From an uncultured Desulfatitalea sp. (GTDB taxonomy: Bacteria; Desulfobacterota; Desulfobacteria; Desulfobacterales; Desulfosarcinaceae), in contig CALMNL010000004.1 in NCBI GenBank assembly GCA_937868765.1, positions 1,562,749 through 1,626,748 of the forward strand: DNA of 64,000 bases, given 5' to 3'. The notes beneath the pieces were generated by a model. It saw only the letters and a program-made list of their open reading frames with translations. It searched no databases and was not told the DNA's origin. How positions within the stretch are numbered: the stretch's first letter is position 1; each line of letters opens with the position of its first letter. The position numbers and the translations under genes are program-made. Positions 17,394 through 27,046 of the stretch are shown here, piece after piece.

Positions 17394-18368
17394 ATGCAGT
17401 CAAGGATCCGAATCCTGGTCCTCATCGGCCTGTGGTTGTTGAGCGTGGCAGGGGGCGGGCCGGATGTCGCCGGCGCCGCGGAGCTGCCGCGCTTTTTCCA
17501 CAGCGGCAACGGCCGTCTGCGCCTGACCAACCCCAAGACCGGCGCCTCTTTTTCCGGTGTCTATCGCGCGGGCGTCAGCCAGTACGATTCGGCCGCGCTG
17601 CTGACCATCCGCAAGGTGTTCAACGCGCCCGCGGATGATCCCCAGGCCGAAATCTCCCTGCGCCTGATCGAATTCATCGACTTTCTGGAAGATCATTTCA
17701 AGCCGGGCGCACGCATCGAAATCCACTCCGGCTACCGCAGTCCTTCGTACAATACCAAGCTGCGGGAAAATGGGGCCCTGGCCGCCACCGCCAGCCTGCA
17801 CCAGTACGGCATGGCCGCGGACATCAAGATCCAGGGGGTGGATTCGGCCCGGGTGTGGCGCTACATGCGCAAGCTGGGTTTCGGCGGGGCCGGATACTAC
17901 CACTCCGACATGGTTCATGTGGACGTGGGGCCGGCCCGTTCCTGGGACGAGACCACTTCGGGCGTCGGCACCGATATCTCCAAAGACAACAAGCTCATCG
18001 GCATCGTCACCGATTTCGATACCTACCAACCCGGCGATTCGCTGGTGCTGCGCTTCATCCGCATGACCGCCTTTCCCATCGGCGTGGATCCGGAGCTCTC
18101 CCTGGAAAGCGTGGGCGAGGACGGCCGCAATGAGCCCATGACCACCTTCAAGCCATTCTTCTCGGTGAACACCCAGACGCCGTGCCCGACCTTCGCCGAC
18201 ATCGGGCAGATGATGAACATCCGTTACAAGCTGCCCGCTGCGCTGCCGACCGGGCGCTACATCATCCGGGCCTCTTTCTGCAACAAGAGTTGGGAGGCCA
18301 TGCCCGGTCAGGTGGTCACGCCGCCGTTTCAGGTGCTGGGGCCGAGCCGCTCCAAGCTGGAGGGTTGA
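17394..18368 (+). CDS. YcbK/DUF882-like M15 peptidase with C-terminal extension
   Basis: A 324-residue exported protein. The ATG at 17394 has AAGGAG upstream. The signal peptide ends near GAAELP (about residue 30). The M15-type metallopeptidase domain spans about 75-185: HSGYRSPSYN, SLHQYGMAAD, and MVHVDVGPARSW carry the expected zinc ligands (two His and one Asp). YcbK-like enzymes act on peptidoglycan. Here about 130 extra residues follow, rich in beta-strand patterns (DSLVLRFIRMTAF, TGRYIIRASFC), which are not part of the usual family. Its 3' end overlaps the convergent EamA gene by 40 bases. Confidence 0.82.
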   Translation: MQSRIRILVLIGLWLLSVAGGGPDVAGAAELPRFFHSGNGRLRLTNPKTGASFSGVYRAGVSQYDSAALLTIRKVFNAPADDPQAEISLRLIEFIDFLEDHFKPGARIEIHSGYRSPSYNTKLRENGALAATASLHQYGMAADIKIQGVDSARVWRYMRKLGFGGAGYYHSDMVHVDVGPARSWDETTSGVGTDISKDNKLIGIVTDFDTYQPGDSLVLRFIRMTAFPIGVDPELSLESVGEDGRNEPMTTFKPFFSVNTQTPCPTFADIGQMMNIRYKLPAALPTGRYIIRASFCNKSWEAMPGQVVTPPFQVLGPSRSKLEG

Positions 18369-19198
18369 GCCCGCTTGACCAGCCAGGGCTCCAGGCCGCG
18401 CAGGGTGATGGCCAGGATGATCACCACGCCGCCGGCGATGGCCATGGGCCCGGGCTTCTCGCCTATAAACAACAGTACCCAGACCGGGTTGAGAATCGGT
18501 TCGATGGCAGGGATCAGCATCGATTCCAGGGCCGTCACATGGCGGATGGCCAGGGTGAAGAACGCATAGGCCGTGCCCACCTGGAACAATCCCAGCAGGA
18601 GCAGGCCGAGCCACCCCCTGGGCGATGGGCCGGGCCCGCCGAACATGAAAGGCAGGGCCACCGCGGCGGCCAGCAGGTTGCCCAGGATCACCGATCGAAT
18701 CGGGTCGGCGTCTTTTTGCTTGCGCAGGAAAAGGGCCATCCAGGCAAATCCCGCCCCGGAAACCAGGGCCACGACGTTGCCCCAGAATCCCGCCAGGGTC
18801 AGGTCGTCCAGGAAAAAAAGCAGCATGCCGATGAACACCGCCCCCAGGGTGAGCCAATCCACCCGCCGCGGCCGCTCGCCCAGAAACCAGTAGCCGAAGA
18901 GCGCCACGTGGGCCGGTGCCGTATATTGCAGCAGGATGGCGTTGGCGGCGCTGGTGAGCTTGTTGGCCGCCACGAAGCAGGTGACGCAGACCGCATAGGC
19001 CACGGCGCCGCCGAACAGGTAACGGTTGAGGCGAAAGCTCCTGGGGCGGAAGACGATCAGCAGAAAGAGCGCGCCGATGGCGCTGCGCATGCCGGAGATG
19101 GCCAGGGGATGCCACTGCACCCACTTGATCAGAAAGCCGCCGGTGCTCCAGATCAGGGCCGCGGCCAGCAGCAGACCTATCGCGTGGGAACGTTGCAT
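18329..19198 (-). CDS. EamA/DMT-family transporter
   Basis: A 289-residue membrane protein of ten helices in two EamA repeats. It begins AIGLLLAAALIWSTGGFLIKW, and the conserved AIEPILNPVWVLLFIGEKPG stretch precedes the last helices. It differs clearly from the other EamA protein in this window, so this is not a recent duplication. The direction of transport is usually efflux, and the substrate is unknown. The 3' end overlaps the peptidase gene on the other strand by 40 bases. The radical SAM gene lies just behind on the same strand side. Confidence 0.9.
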   Translation of the reverse strand: MQRSHAIGLLLAAALIWSTGGFLIKWVQWHPLAISGMRSAIGALFLLIVFRPRSFRLNRYLFGGAVAYAVCVTCFVAANKLTSAANAILLQYTAPAHVALFGYWFLGERPRRVDWLTLGAVFIGMLLFFLDDLTLAGFWGNVVALVSGAGFAWMALFLRKQKDADPIRSVILGNLLAAAVALPFMFGGPGPSPRGWLGLLLLGLFQVGTAYAFFTLAIRHVTALESMLIPAIEPILNPVWVLLFIGEKPGPMAIAGGVVIILAITLRGLEPWLVKRAQPSSLERLGPST

Positions 19199-19228
19199 GA
19201 TCCTCCGGGCCGGGCCCGTGACCTCATT

Positions 19229-20290
19229 TTACAAGTTCAGGAAAGCGGGGCGCCGCAAGTCGCTCTGCAATCCCTCGGCGATGCGCGCCAACACCTTGGG
19301 CTTTTCTTCAGGGAATTTGTAGCCTTCATAACCGTGGGTGAAAAGCAGATCGCCGCGCCGGTCGGTCCAGTAGTTGGCCGCATGGTCGAAGCAGACCCGG
19401 GAGGTGACCGTAAGGGCTTCGATCATCTGCTGGAGCTCCAGCAGCTGCTCCCGGGGGGTGAGCATCTGCAGCGACCCCTCGGCCACGGCGGTCTCCAGCG
19501 AGGTGCCCGGCAGGGGATTGAAGGGCCGGGAGCGGATGTAATGGGGGTTGATGGCGCTGAGCGTCCGGGCCGTGTTGAGCGCGTGGGCTTCGGAGAACTC
19601 TTTCCCGCCCAGGCCGGGCATCCAGTACTCCGAGAGCTGGAAGCCGGCGGCCATGGCTTTTTGGCCGCCTTCGATGTGCCCTTGGGCGGTCACCCCTTTT
19701 TTCATGCGTTTGAGCAGGGTGTCGTCGCCGGTTTCCAGACCCACATGCAGCCGGTCCATTCCTGCCTCGCGGATGGCCGCGAGCTCTTCGGGCCGGCGCT
19801 GGGCCAGGGTCTTGGAACGGGCGTAGGAGGTCACCCGCGTGAGCGAGGGAAAGGTGGCGCGCAGGTGCCGCAGGGCCTCGATCAACTGATCGGGCGGCAT
19901 GATCAGGCTGTTGGCGTCCTGGATGAAGGCCGTTTTACCCCCGGACATCAGCCAGTGGTAGACCATGGCGAAACCATGGTGATTGTTGAGTTCCGGATAG
20001 CGCCCGATCAACGCCACCGCGGCCTCGTGGGTCACGGTGCCGCCCTGGCCGTTTTTCCGCGAGAGCTCGCGCAGATCGTTGCACAGGGCTGCAATGGCAT
20101 CGATATCCCCTTTGATCTCCTCGAGGGGGCGGAGTTCGAATTTTTCGGTTTTGTACATGGCGCAAAATTCGCAGCGGTTCCAGGGGCAGTTGCGGGTGAA
20201 GCGCACCAGCAGCGAGTAGCTGCCGCCTTCGCTGGGGGGGCGGTAGACGCCGGTTTCAAAATCATACTTGCGGGTAGATAGGGACGGCAT
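19229..20290 (-). CDS. Radical SAM protein with CX4CX2C cluster motif
   Basis: A 353-residue protein of the B12-independent radical SAM type (COG1032-like without a cobalamin domain). The cluster motif is RNCPWNRCEFCAMYK at about 33-47, with spacing C-x4-C-x2-C rather than the common C-x3-C-x2-C. The remaining barrel motifs are present: DANSLIMPPDQL, RVTSYARSKTL, LHVGLETGDD, and GLGGKEFSEAH. The reaction is unknown. The gene is on its own: about 200 bases separate it from the kinase gene downstream in the sequence and 30 bases from the transporter. A GGAG-like ribosome site precedes the ATG. Confidence 0.85.
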   Translation of the reverse strand: MPSLSTRKYDFETGVYRPPSEGGSYSLLVRFTRNCPWNRCEFCAMYKTEKFELRPLEEIKGDIDAIAALCNDLRELSRKNGQGGTVTHEAAVALIGRYPELNNHHGFAMVYHWLMSGGKTAFIQDANSLIMPPDQLIEALRHLRATFPSLTRVTSYARSKTLAQRRPEELAAIREAGMDRLHVGLETGDDTLLKRMKKGVTAQGHIEGGQKAMAAGFQLSEYWMPGLGGKEFSEAHALNTARTLSAINPHYIRSRPFNPLPGTSLETAVAEGSLQMLTPREQLLELQQMIEALTVTSRVCFDHAANYWTDRRGDLLFTHGYEGYKFPEEKPKVLARIAEGLQSDLRRPAFLNL

Positions 20291-20507
20291 TTGGAACTCC
20301 TGTTCAGATCCGAGTCGTTTTAGCGAGTCTCTATGGTAACATCATTCGGGATTAAATCAATCGGCACGGTCGATGGCCAGCGATTCTCGGTGAGCCGGAC
20401 CTTGCCCCGAACGCACCGTGCGCACAGGGATGCGAATCAATGCATTTGAGTGAGGTGTGCCGGCTGGTCACGGTCATTTATCCGTTTTGGCATGGCTCGC
20501 AGGCGCT

Positions 20508-21692
20508 TCATGCATCCGGAATGGCCGGCAGGTAGATGGCGATGGTGGTGCCGCTGCCCGGGATGCTCTCCACATCGATGAAGCCGTTGTGGTTGGCCAC
20601 GATGCCGTAGGCGCTGGAGAGCCCCAGCCCGCGGTGGTTGAAGATGCCTTTGGTGGTGAAAAAAGGTTCGAACACCCGTTTGCGCACGGTATCGTCCATG
20701 CCCACGCCCGTGTCTCTCACGGTGAGCCGGATGCACTTGCCGGAGTGGGTCTCCTTGAAATGTTCACGTCCCTCGGCCAGCTCGAAATTTTCGGTCTTGA
20801 TGATCACCTGGCCTTGTTCGGGAATGGCTTGCCAGGCATTGAGCAGGATGTTCATCACCACCTGCTCCATCTGCTGGCGGTCGGCTTCCACGGTCCAGAG
20901 CCCGGTCTGGTACTCGCGGACCAGTTGGATCTCCTTCTGGCTGCGGGCAAAGGTGCGGGCGACCTCCTCCACCACCTCGTTGAGGTTCACCGGCCGCGCG
21001 CTGTATTTGCCCGACTGGGCGAAACCGAGCATCTGCTGGGTGAGCTTGGCCGCCTCCTCCACACACGATTCGATGCCCAGCAGGTGTTCTCTGCGGGGAT
21101 CGTTGGCCGCCAGGCTGCGGTGCAGCAGCGAGACGCGCCCCTGGATGCCCATGAGCAGATTGTTGAACGAGTGGGCCATGCCGCCGGACAAGGTGCGCAG
21201 GGTAGCCAGGCTTTCGGTCTGGAAATAGTTCTGCTCGATGATCTTTTGGGAGGTGATGTCCCGGATGATGTTCAGGGTGGCCGGCAGGCCTTGCCATTCG
21301 ATGCGCACCGCATTCACTTCGGCCCAGAAGGTATCGCCCCGGCGGGTGATGATGCGCAAGGGGTACATGTTGAGGATCTTTTCGCCTTTGAGACGCTGTT
21401 CGTGGCGCTTGACGATGGTGTCGCGCTCGTCGGGATGCAGGTATTCCGTGAAGGGGATTTTGTCCAGATCCTCGGCCAATACGCCCCCCAGGGCCAGGGC
21501 CTTGGGATTGGCGAACCTCACCTTGCCGTCCTGGAGCACGAAGATGGCATCGTTGGCGTTTTCCACCAGGATCCGATAGGAATCCTCGGCCTGGCGCAGG
21601 GCCTGCCGCAACTCGGTGACCTCGGCGCTTTTGCGTTCCAGTGCCAGGCGCTGCGCTTCATCGACCCTCGGGGGAGGAGGCGTATCCGTCAT
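20508..21692 (-). CDS. Cytoplasmic PAS histidine kinase
   Basis: A 394-residue soluble sensor kinase. A short coiled coil precedes one PAS domain (about 35-155, with SYRILVENANDAIFVLQDG). The DHp segment has His174 in GGMAHSFNN, and the ATPase domain has the N box (NILLNAWQAIP), DTGVGMD and NHRGLGLSSAYG. The residue after the phospho-His is Ser, where most HisKA kinases have Asp or Glu. The ATG at 21692 has AAAAGG upstream and is preferred to a GTG five codons earlier. The gene is divergent from the large diguanylate cyclase and has no receiver domain or neighbouring regulator. Confidence 0.9.
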   Translation of the reverse strand: MTDTPPPPRVDEAQRLALERKSAEVTELRQALRQAEDSYRILVENANDAIFVLQDGKVRFANPKALALGGVLAEDLDKIPFTEYLHPDERDTIVKRHEQRLKGEKILNMYPLRIITRRGDTFWAEVNAVRIEWQGLPATLNIIRDITSQKIIEQNYFQTESLATLRTLSGGMAHSFNNLLMGIQGRVSLLHRSLAANDPRREHLLGIESCVEEAAKLTQQMLGFAQSGKYSARPVNLNEVVEEVARTFARSQKEIQLVREYQTGLWTVEADRQQMEQVVMNILLNAWQAIPEQGQVIIKTENFELAEGREHFKETHSGKCIRLTVRDTGVGMDDTVRKRVFEPFFTTKGIFNHRGLGLSSAYGIVANHNGFIDVESIPGSGTTIAIYLPAIPDA

Positions 21693-21964
21693 AAGGGCCC
21701 TTTTCACAAAGGCTTTTCAACCTTTGCAGAAATGGAAATTTTATGCCGCTGCCGGTCAAAGGGTGTAATGTTTTGTGCTCTCTGGCCGATAGTAGATAGA
21801 GTTCATCTATATTATTCGGTGCCCTCGGCGCAAGAGTTTCACGCGAGCCATGGTGCACCGGGTGGGTGAATATCTCCGGTCCCGTGCAGCCATTCCAGGC
21901 CGGGAGGAACCGGAACGTTCCCGGCCAGCAGGAAGATCGGAGCGCGTCGAGCGGTTGCTTTTTT

Positions 21965-24475
21965 ATGAATAATATAATGTCCATATACATATTGCCGCCG
22001 ACCTTCTCCCTGCTGTGCGCGCTCTACCTGGTCTTTCTGGCGCTCACCCGCGGGCCGCGCACCAGGGAAAAAGTGCTCTTTTCCCTGGTCTGCGTCTGGA
22101 ATTCCCTTCTGGCGCCGATCTTCATCTGTCACCACCTGATCAGCGATCTGGACCTGATCTTGTCCATCGAGCGCAAGGTCCATTTTTTCTATGTGTTTTT
22201 ACCCTTCGTGACGATGGTCTTCGTTCATCACCTCCTCGATATCCGCCGCAAGGTCATCCTGCTGGTGCTCTTTTGCCTGAGCGCGCTGTTTGCCCTGACC
22301 ACCCAGGGCGATCTCTACCTCACCGGTCTCTACAAATACAGTTGGGGTTATATCGCCAAGGGCGGGCCGGCTTTCCAGCTCTTCGGCCTGTACGGCGCGG
22401 CGGCCATGGTCTATTTCATCTACCTGTTTGCGCGCCGGCTCAAGGTCGAGGCCAACCCCAAACTGCGCCTGAAATTCATCTACATCCTCTCGTCCTTTGG
22501 TTTGGCGGCGCTGATGACCTTCTTCAACATTCCGGCCATGCACGGCGTCGACATTTACCCGCCGGGCAATTTTTCATTCTTGCCCATGGCCGTACTGGCC
22601 TACGGCGTGCTCAAACACCGTCAGGTGCAACTGCGCAGTCTGGTGCAGAGCACCGTGCTGCGTGTTATTCTTATAATTCTGATATTATTGCCCAATATCT
22701 ATATTTACGATTGGAGCCTGGCGCATGTGAAGCACGATTCGTTGCCTTCCGAAATCATCTTCCTGTGCTTGATCGCCTGGTTCTTTCTAAACCACTATGC
22801 CCTGATCCGGGCCGACCGTCTGGCCGGCAGACTGCTTTCCAAGACAAGGCGCCAGTTGGAGCAGGCCGAAGTCCATCTCATCAAAGAGATGCTGGTGCTG
22901 AGCCAGGTCGAACACCTCTCCAAGGAGGTGAGCGCGGCCCTGCGGGCCAACCTGCCGTTCGCCTGGGCCCGGATCTTCGTGTATGACGAGGGATCCCGTC
23001 AGCTTGCCGACGTCGAAGGCGAATGCCACGATCTGCCCGAAGCGCTGGTGCCGCAATTGATGCGGCTGAAAGGCATTTTTGAGGACCAGATCGCCAAGCC
23101 GACACCCGAAACCGAATTTCTGATCCATTGGCTCTCCGGGCTCAAGGCCGATTACGTGGTGCCGCTGGTGCATAAGGAGAGCCTGGTGGGCTTGCTGGCA
23201 CTGCCTCACAAGGGCAATCGCCAGCCGATCCATGCGGACGAGGCCCGATTCATCAAGAACATCGCCCAGACCCTGGCCCTGGCCATTGCCAATGCGCTGA
23301 TGTTCCAGCGTATTTCGGCACTCAAGGACAATCTCCAGGTCCGCTCCGACCTCTTGAGCCAGGAAATCGCCGAACGCAAACGCGCCGAAAAATCCCTCAA
23401 GGAGGTCCAGGACGAGCTGGAAGAAGCCAATTTGACCCTGGAAAAGGCGATCCTGCAGGCCAACGAGATGACCTCCAAGATGGAAGTGAGCAACTTCATG
23501 CTCACCAAGGAGATGGAGGAGCGCAAACGCGTCGAGGGGGCCCTGCGCGAAAGCGAGGCCATGCACCGGCTCATCGCCGAAAACTCCACCGACGTGATCT
23601 GGACCATTGATCTGCACGGGCGTTTCACCTATGTAAGTCCGTCGATTCGTCATCTGCTGCGATACTCACCCCAGGAGATACTGACGCTGGGGATCAAAGA
23701 TGTATTGACGCCGGCATCTTACGAGTTGGCCACCCAGGTGATCGCCCAAGAGCTGGCGCTCTTGAGCAAACCCGAGGCCGCCTTGCGCAAGAACCGCACC
23801 ACCGAGGTGGAGCAGGTGCGCAAGGACGGCACCGCAATCTGGACCGAGGTGAACACCCGCTTCATCAAAGACGAGCACCGGCGCATCAGCGGCATCCTGG
23901 GCGTGACCCGGGATATCAGCGACCGTCGGAAGGCCGAGCAGGAGCTGCTCTATCTGGCCTACCACGATGCCCTCACCGGCCTTTACAATCGCAAGGCTTT
24001 CATCGAACTGCTTGAAAATGAGATCAAATATGCCCAGCGCTACGATTCCGGCCTGGCCCTGCTCTTTTTCGACCTTAACCGGTTCAAGCAGGTCAACGAC
24101 ACCTTCGGCCATGAAATCGGAGACCGGCTGCTCAAGGCCGTGGGCGATCGGGTGAAGGCTGCCGTGCGCGAGAGCGACATCGTCTTCCGGCTGGGCGGCG
24201 ATGAATTTACCATCATTTTGAAAACACCCGAAGAGATCCAGCCCGATGTGGTGGTGCGCCGCATCCTGGACAATCTGGCCAGGCCCTATCGCTTCGACCC
24301 GGTCCTGGTGGAATTCATGTCGGCCAGCATCGGCATCGCCGTGTTCCCCAGGGACGGCGCCACCGCGGACGAATTGATCAAAAATGCCGATACGGCCATG
24401 TACGAAGCCAAGAAGAGCAATATCGACTGGTGCATCTTCGCGCCTGAGATGAGCCAGACCGTGCGCTACGCTTGA
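21965..24475 (+). CDS. Membrane-bound diguanylate cyclase (7TM-GAF-PAS-GGDEF)
   Basis: An 836-residue sensor that makes cyclic di-GMP. It has a seven-helix N-terminal membrane domain (about 5-280), a GAF-like domain (about 312-457), a coiled coil (about 460-530), PAS (about 532-657) and GGDEF. The active-site GGDEF is at 744-748 with RESD five residues before it, so the inhibitory I site is intact. The start is uncertain: the ATG at 21965 directly precedes the first membrane helix, with another ATG four codons later and an in-frame GTG at 21866; none has a strong ribosome site. It probably links an envelope or ligand signal to motility or biofilm control. Confidence 0.92.
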   Translation: MNNIMSIYILPPTFSLLCALYLVFLALTRGPRTREKVLFSLVCVWNSLLAPIFICHHLISDLDLILSIERKVHFFYVFLPFVTMVFVHHLLDIRRKVILLVLFCLSALFALTTQGDLYLTGLYKYSWGYIAKGGPAFQLFGLYGAAAMVYFIYLFARRLKVEANPKLRLKFIYILSSFGLAALMTFFNIPAMHGVDIYPPGNFSFLPMAVLAYGVLKHRQVQLRSLVQSTVLRVILIILILLPNIYIYDWSLAHVKHDSLPSEIIFLCLIAWFFLNHYALIRADRLAGRLLSKTRRQLEQAEVHLIKEMLVLSQVEHLSKEVSAALRANLPFAWARIFVYDEGSRQLADVEGECHDLPEALVPQLMRLKGIFEDQIAKPTPETEFLIHWLSGLKADYVVPLVHKESLVGLLALPHKGNRQPIHADEARFIKNIAQTLALAIANALMFQRISALKDNLQVRSDLLSQEIAERKRAEKSLKEVQDELEEANLTLEKAILQANEMTSKMEVSNFMLTKEMEERKRVEGALRESEAMHRLIAENSTDVIWTIDLHGRFTYVSPSIRHLLRYSPQEILTLGIKDVLTPASYELATQVIAQELALLSKPEAALRKNRTTEVEQVRKDGTAIWTEVNTRFIKDEHRRISGILGVTRDISDRRKAEQELLYLAYHDALTGLYNRKAFIELLENEIKYAQRYDSGLALLFFDLNRFKQVNDTFGHEIGDRLLKAVGDRVKAAVRESDIVFRLGGDEFTIILKTPEEIQPDVVVRRILDNLARPYRFDPVLVEFMSASIGIAVFPRDGATADELIKNADTAMYEAKKSNIDWCIFAPEMSQTVRYA

Positions 24476-24511
24476 CACCCTTGTACCGGCTGAGCCATAC
24501 TCGCCCCCCGA

Positions 24512-25528
24512 ATGCTAATCGAGACCAACGTCAATCTGAAAGCTTACAACACCTTCGGTTTGCCGGCCACGGCCCGCACGCTGATCCGAATTTATAATGA
24601 GGCGGATATCGAAGCCTTGCTGGGCCATCCCGATTACGGCCCGGCCCCCAAGCTGGTGCTGGGCGGTGGCAGCAACCTGGTGTTCGGCGGCGCGCCCCAG
24701 GGGCTGGTGCTCAAGGTGGAGATCATGGGCCGTCGGCTGCTGGCCGAAACAGAGGAGGCCTGGATCGTGGAGGCCGGGGCCGGCGAGGATTGGCACGATC
24801 TGGTGGCCTGGACCCTGGACCAGGGTTGGCCGGGACTGGAGAATCTGGCCCTGATTCCCGGCACCGTGGGCGCCGCGCCGGTGCAGAACATCGGCGCCTA
24901 CGGGGTCGAACTCGAAACGCGCTTCGATTCTCTGGACGGTGTGGACTTGCGCGACGGGCGACGCTTTACCCTGGATGCCGCCGCCTGTCGCTTTGGTTAC
25001 CGCGACAGCATCTTCAAGCAGGAACTGGCCGGCAGCGGCATGATCACCCGCGTCCGGTTGCGACTGCCCAAACAGTGGCAACCGGTGCTCGATTATCCCG
25101 ACGTGCGCCGCGAATGCCTCAAAATGGCCGATGCTTCCCCCGGCCCCCGGCGCATCTTCGACGTGGTCTGTGCCCTGCGCCGCGCCAAACTTCCCGACCC
25201 CCGTTTCCTGGGCAGTGCCGGCAGTTTTTTCAAGAATCCGGTGGTGAGCCACCGCCAGTGGGAGGCGATTCAGGCCGGCGACCCCGGCTGCATCTGCTAT
25301 CGCCTGGCCGACGGCCGCGTCAAAGTGCCGGCCGGCCGGCTCATCGAAGCCTGCGGCTGGAAAGGCAAGGCCATGGGAAGGGCAGCGGTGCATGCCGGGC
25401 AGGCATTGGTGATCGTCAACCAGGGGGGCGCCACGGGCCGGGAGGTCTTATCCCTGGCACGGGCCATCCAGGAGAGCGTACAAGATCGGTTCGGCATCCA
25501 TCTGGAAATCGAACCGTGCGTGCGCTGA
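24512..25528 (+). CDS. murB: UDP-N-acetylenolpyruvoylglucosamine reductase
   Basis: A 338-residue FAD enzyme of the type I (E. coli-like) MurB group, which reduces the enolpyruvyl group to give UDP-N-acetylmuramate for peptidoglycan. The FAD domain shows LVLGGGSNLVF and the IPGTVGAAPVQNIGAYG loop. The catalytic Ser lies in AGSFFKNPVV, and the C-terminal acid is in HLEIEPCVR. The gene stands alone, outside any mur cluster, just after the diguanylate cyclase. No obvious ribosome site precedes the ATG. Confidence 0.95.
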   Translation: MLIETNVNLKAYNTFGLPATARTLIRIYNEADIEALLGHPDYGPAPKLVLGGGSNLVFGGAPQGLVLKVEIMGRRLLAETEEAWIVEAGAGEDWHDLVAWTLDQGWPGLENLALIPGTVGAAPVQNIGAYGVELETRFDSLDGVDLRDGRRFTLDAAACRFGYRDSIFKQELAGSGMITRVRLRLPKQWQPVLDYPDVRRECLKMADASPGPRRIFDVVCALRRAKLPDPRFLGSAGSFFKNPVVSHRQWEAIQAGDPGCICYRLADGRVKVPAGRLIEACGWKGKAMGRAAVHAGQALVIVNQGGATGREVLSLARAIQESVQDRFGIHLEIEPCVR

Positions 25529-25555
25529 TCGTCGCATTCGGTTTCCCGCCGGCAC

Positions 25556-25918
25556 TCAAGGAATGTAGGTGGCGCAGGCGTCCTCGGACTCCCAGGTGGT
25601 CACGCGGCTGACGCGCGCGCTGGCCGGGAGCTGGGGCGCCAGGGTCTCGGCGATGTAGACTGCGATCTTTTCCGAGGAGGGGTTGCCGCCGAACAGGTTC
25701 AGTTCGTTGAGAAACTTGTGGTCCAGGGTGGCGATGATGGCGTTCACGCGGGCTTTGAGCTCGCCGAAGTCGATGAGCACGCCGGCGTCGTTGAGCCGGT
25801 CGCCGGCCACGCACACCTCCACCTTCCAGTTATGGCCATGCAGATTTTCGCACTTTTTGGCCACCATACGCAATTGGTGGGCCGCCGCGAAATGGGTCAG
25901 GATCTTCAGTTCGAACAT
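25556..25918 (-). CDS. queD: 6-carboxy-5,6,7,8-tetrahydropterin synthase (QueD)
   Basis: A 120-residue pterin-fold enzyme. The zinc ligands are His in HFAAAHQL and the pair in LHGHNW, and the QueD-type Cys is placed in KKCENLHGH (CxxxHGH). It converts 7,8-dihydroneopterin triphosphate to carboxytetrahydropterin in queuosine and 7-deazapurine synthesis. It follows dnaJ by 12 bases on the same strand. No other que gene is in the window. Confidence 0.92.
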   Translation of the reverse strand: MFELKILTHFAAAHQLRMVAKKCENLHGHNWKVEVCVAGDRLNDAGVLIDFGELKARVNAIIATLDHKFLNELNLFGGNPSSEKIAVYIAETLAPQLPASARVSRVTTWESEDACATYIP

Positions 25919-25930
25919 AAGCTATCTCTT

Positions 25931-27046
25931 TCAGTTGGCAGCCTTGGCGGCGGCACTCTTAAAAAGGTCCTTGATGCGCTTGCCCAGTTTGGCCTCTTCC
26001 AGGGCCGCAAACTCCTGCAGCAACGCTTCCTGTTTCTTGTTCAAATGGGTGGGGGTCTTGATGGTGACCTGGATGATCTGGTCTCCCGGACGACCGGTGC
26101 GCAGGGAGGGGATGCCTTCGCCCCGGAAACGGAAGACATCGCCGAACTGGGTGCCCTTGGGAATCTCCAGCATCTTTTCACCCTTGAGGGTCGGCACCGT
26201 GATCTCGGCGCCCAGGATGGCCTGTATGAAGGAGATGGGGATCTGGCAGATGATGTCGTTCTCTTCCCGTTTGAAAAACTCGTGGGGCTTGACGTGGATG
26301 AAGACATAGAGGTCGCCCGGCGGGCCGCCCATGACGCCCCCCTCGCCCTCACCGGAGAGGCGCAGGCGCGAGTTGGTATCCACCCCGGCCGGGATCTTTA
26401 CGGAGACGGTCTTGCGCGCCAGGCGCTGGCCGCTGCCGTTGCAGCTCTTGCAGGGCTTGGCGATCACCTGTCCGGCACCCCGGCATTGGGGGCAGGTGGT
26501 GCGGATGGTGAAGAAGCCCTGGCTGCGGCCCACCTGTCCCGCCCCCCGGCACTGGGGGCAGGTCTCGGCCTGGGTGCCCGGTTCGGCGCCGCGGCCTTCG
26601 CAATCGGTGCAGGTTTCATGCTTCTCCAGATCGATGGTGGTCTCCACGCCGAAGGCCGCCTCCATGAAACCGATGCTCAGATCGTAGCGCAGATCGGAAC
26701 CCCGCTGGGCCCGGGAGCGGCCGCCACGACGGGAACTGAAACCGAAGAAATCCTCGAAGATATCCCCGAAGCTGGAGAAAATATCCTCGAAACCGCCGAA
26801 TCCGGAGAATCCCGAACCCTCCAGACCCTGATGGCCATAGCGGTCGTAAATCTGCCGCTTCTGGGGGTCGCGCAGCACTTCGTACGCTTCGGCCGCCTCC
26901 TTGAAATTCTCTTCGGCGGCTTTGTCACCGGGGTTGCGATCCGGATGGTATTTGAGGGCAAGTTTGCGATAGGCGGCCTTGAGATCGCCTTCCGATGCAC
27001 TTTTGCTCACGCCGAGGACTTCGTAGTAATCCTTTTTGCTCCGCAT
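25931..27046 (-). CDS. dnaJ: Chaperone protein DnaJ
   Basis: A 371-residue type I Hsp40. The J domain (residues 1-70) carries HPD at 34-36. A Gly/Phe-rich region ([16 protein letters not shown]) follows. The zinc domain has four CxxCxGxG repeats ([16 protein letters not shown] twice, CKSCNGSG). Two beta domains and a dimerisation tail complete it. It stimulates DnaK ATPase activity. The gene is not beside dnaK or grpE, and no CIRCE element was found upstream. It is divergent from ubiE. Confidence 0.97.
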   Translation of the reverse strand: MRSKKDYYEVLGVSKSASEGDLKAAYRKLALKYHPDRNPGDKAAEENFKEAAEAYEVLRDPQKRQIYDRYGHQGLEGSGFSGFGGFEDIFSSFGDIFEDFFGFSSRRGGRSRAQRGSDLRYDLSIGFMEAAFGVETTIDLEKHETCTDCEGRGAEPGTQAETCPQCRGAGQVGRSQGFFTIRTTCPQCRGAGQVIAKPCKSCNGSGQRLARKTVSVKIPAGVDTNSRLRLSGEGEGGVMGGPPGDLYVFIHVKPHEFFKREENDIICQIPISFIQAILGAEITVPTLKGEKMLEIPKGTQFGDVFRFRGEGIPSLRTGRPGDQIIQVTIKTPTHLNKKQEALLQEFAALEEAKLGKRIKDLFKSAAAKAAN

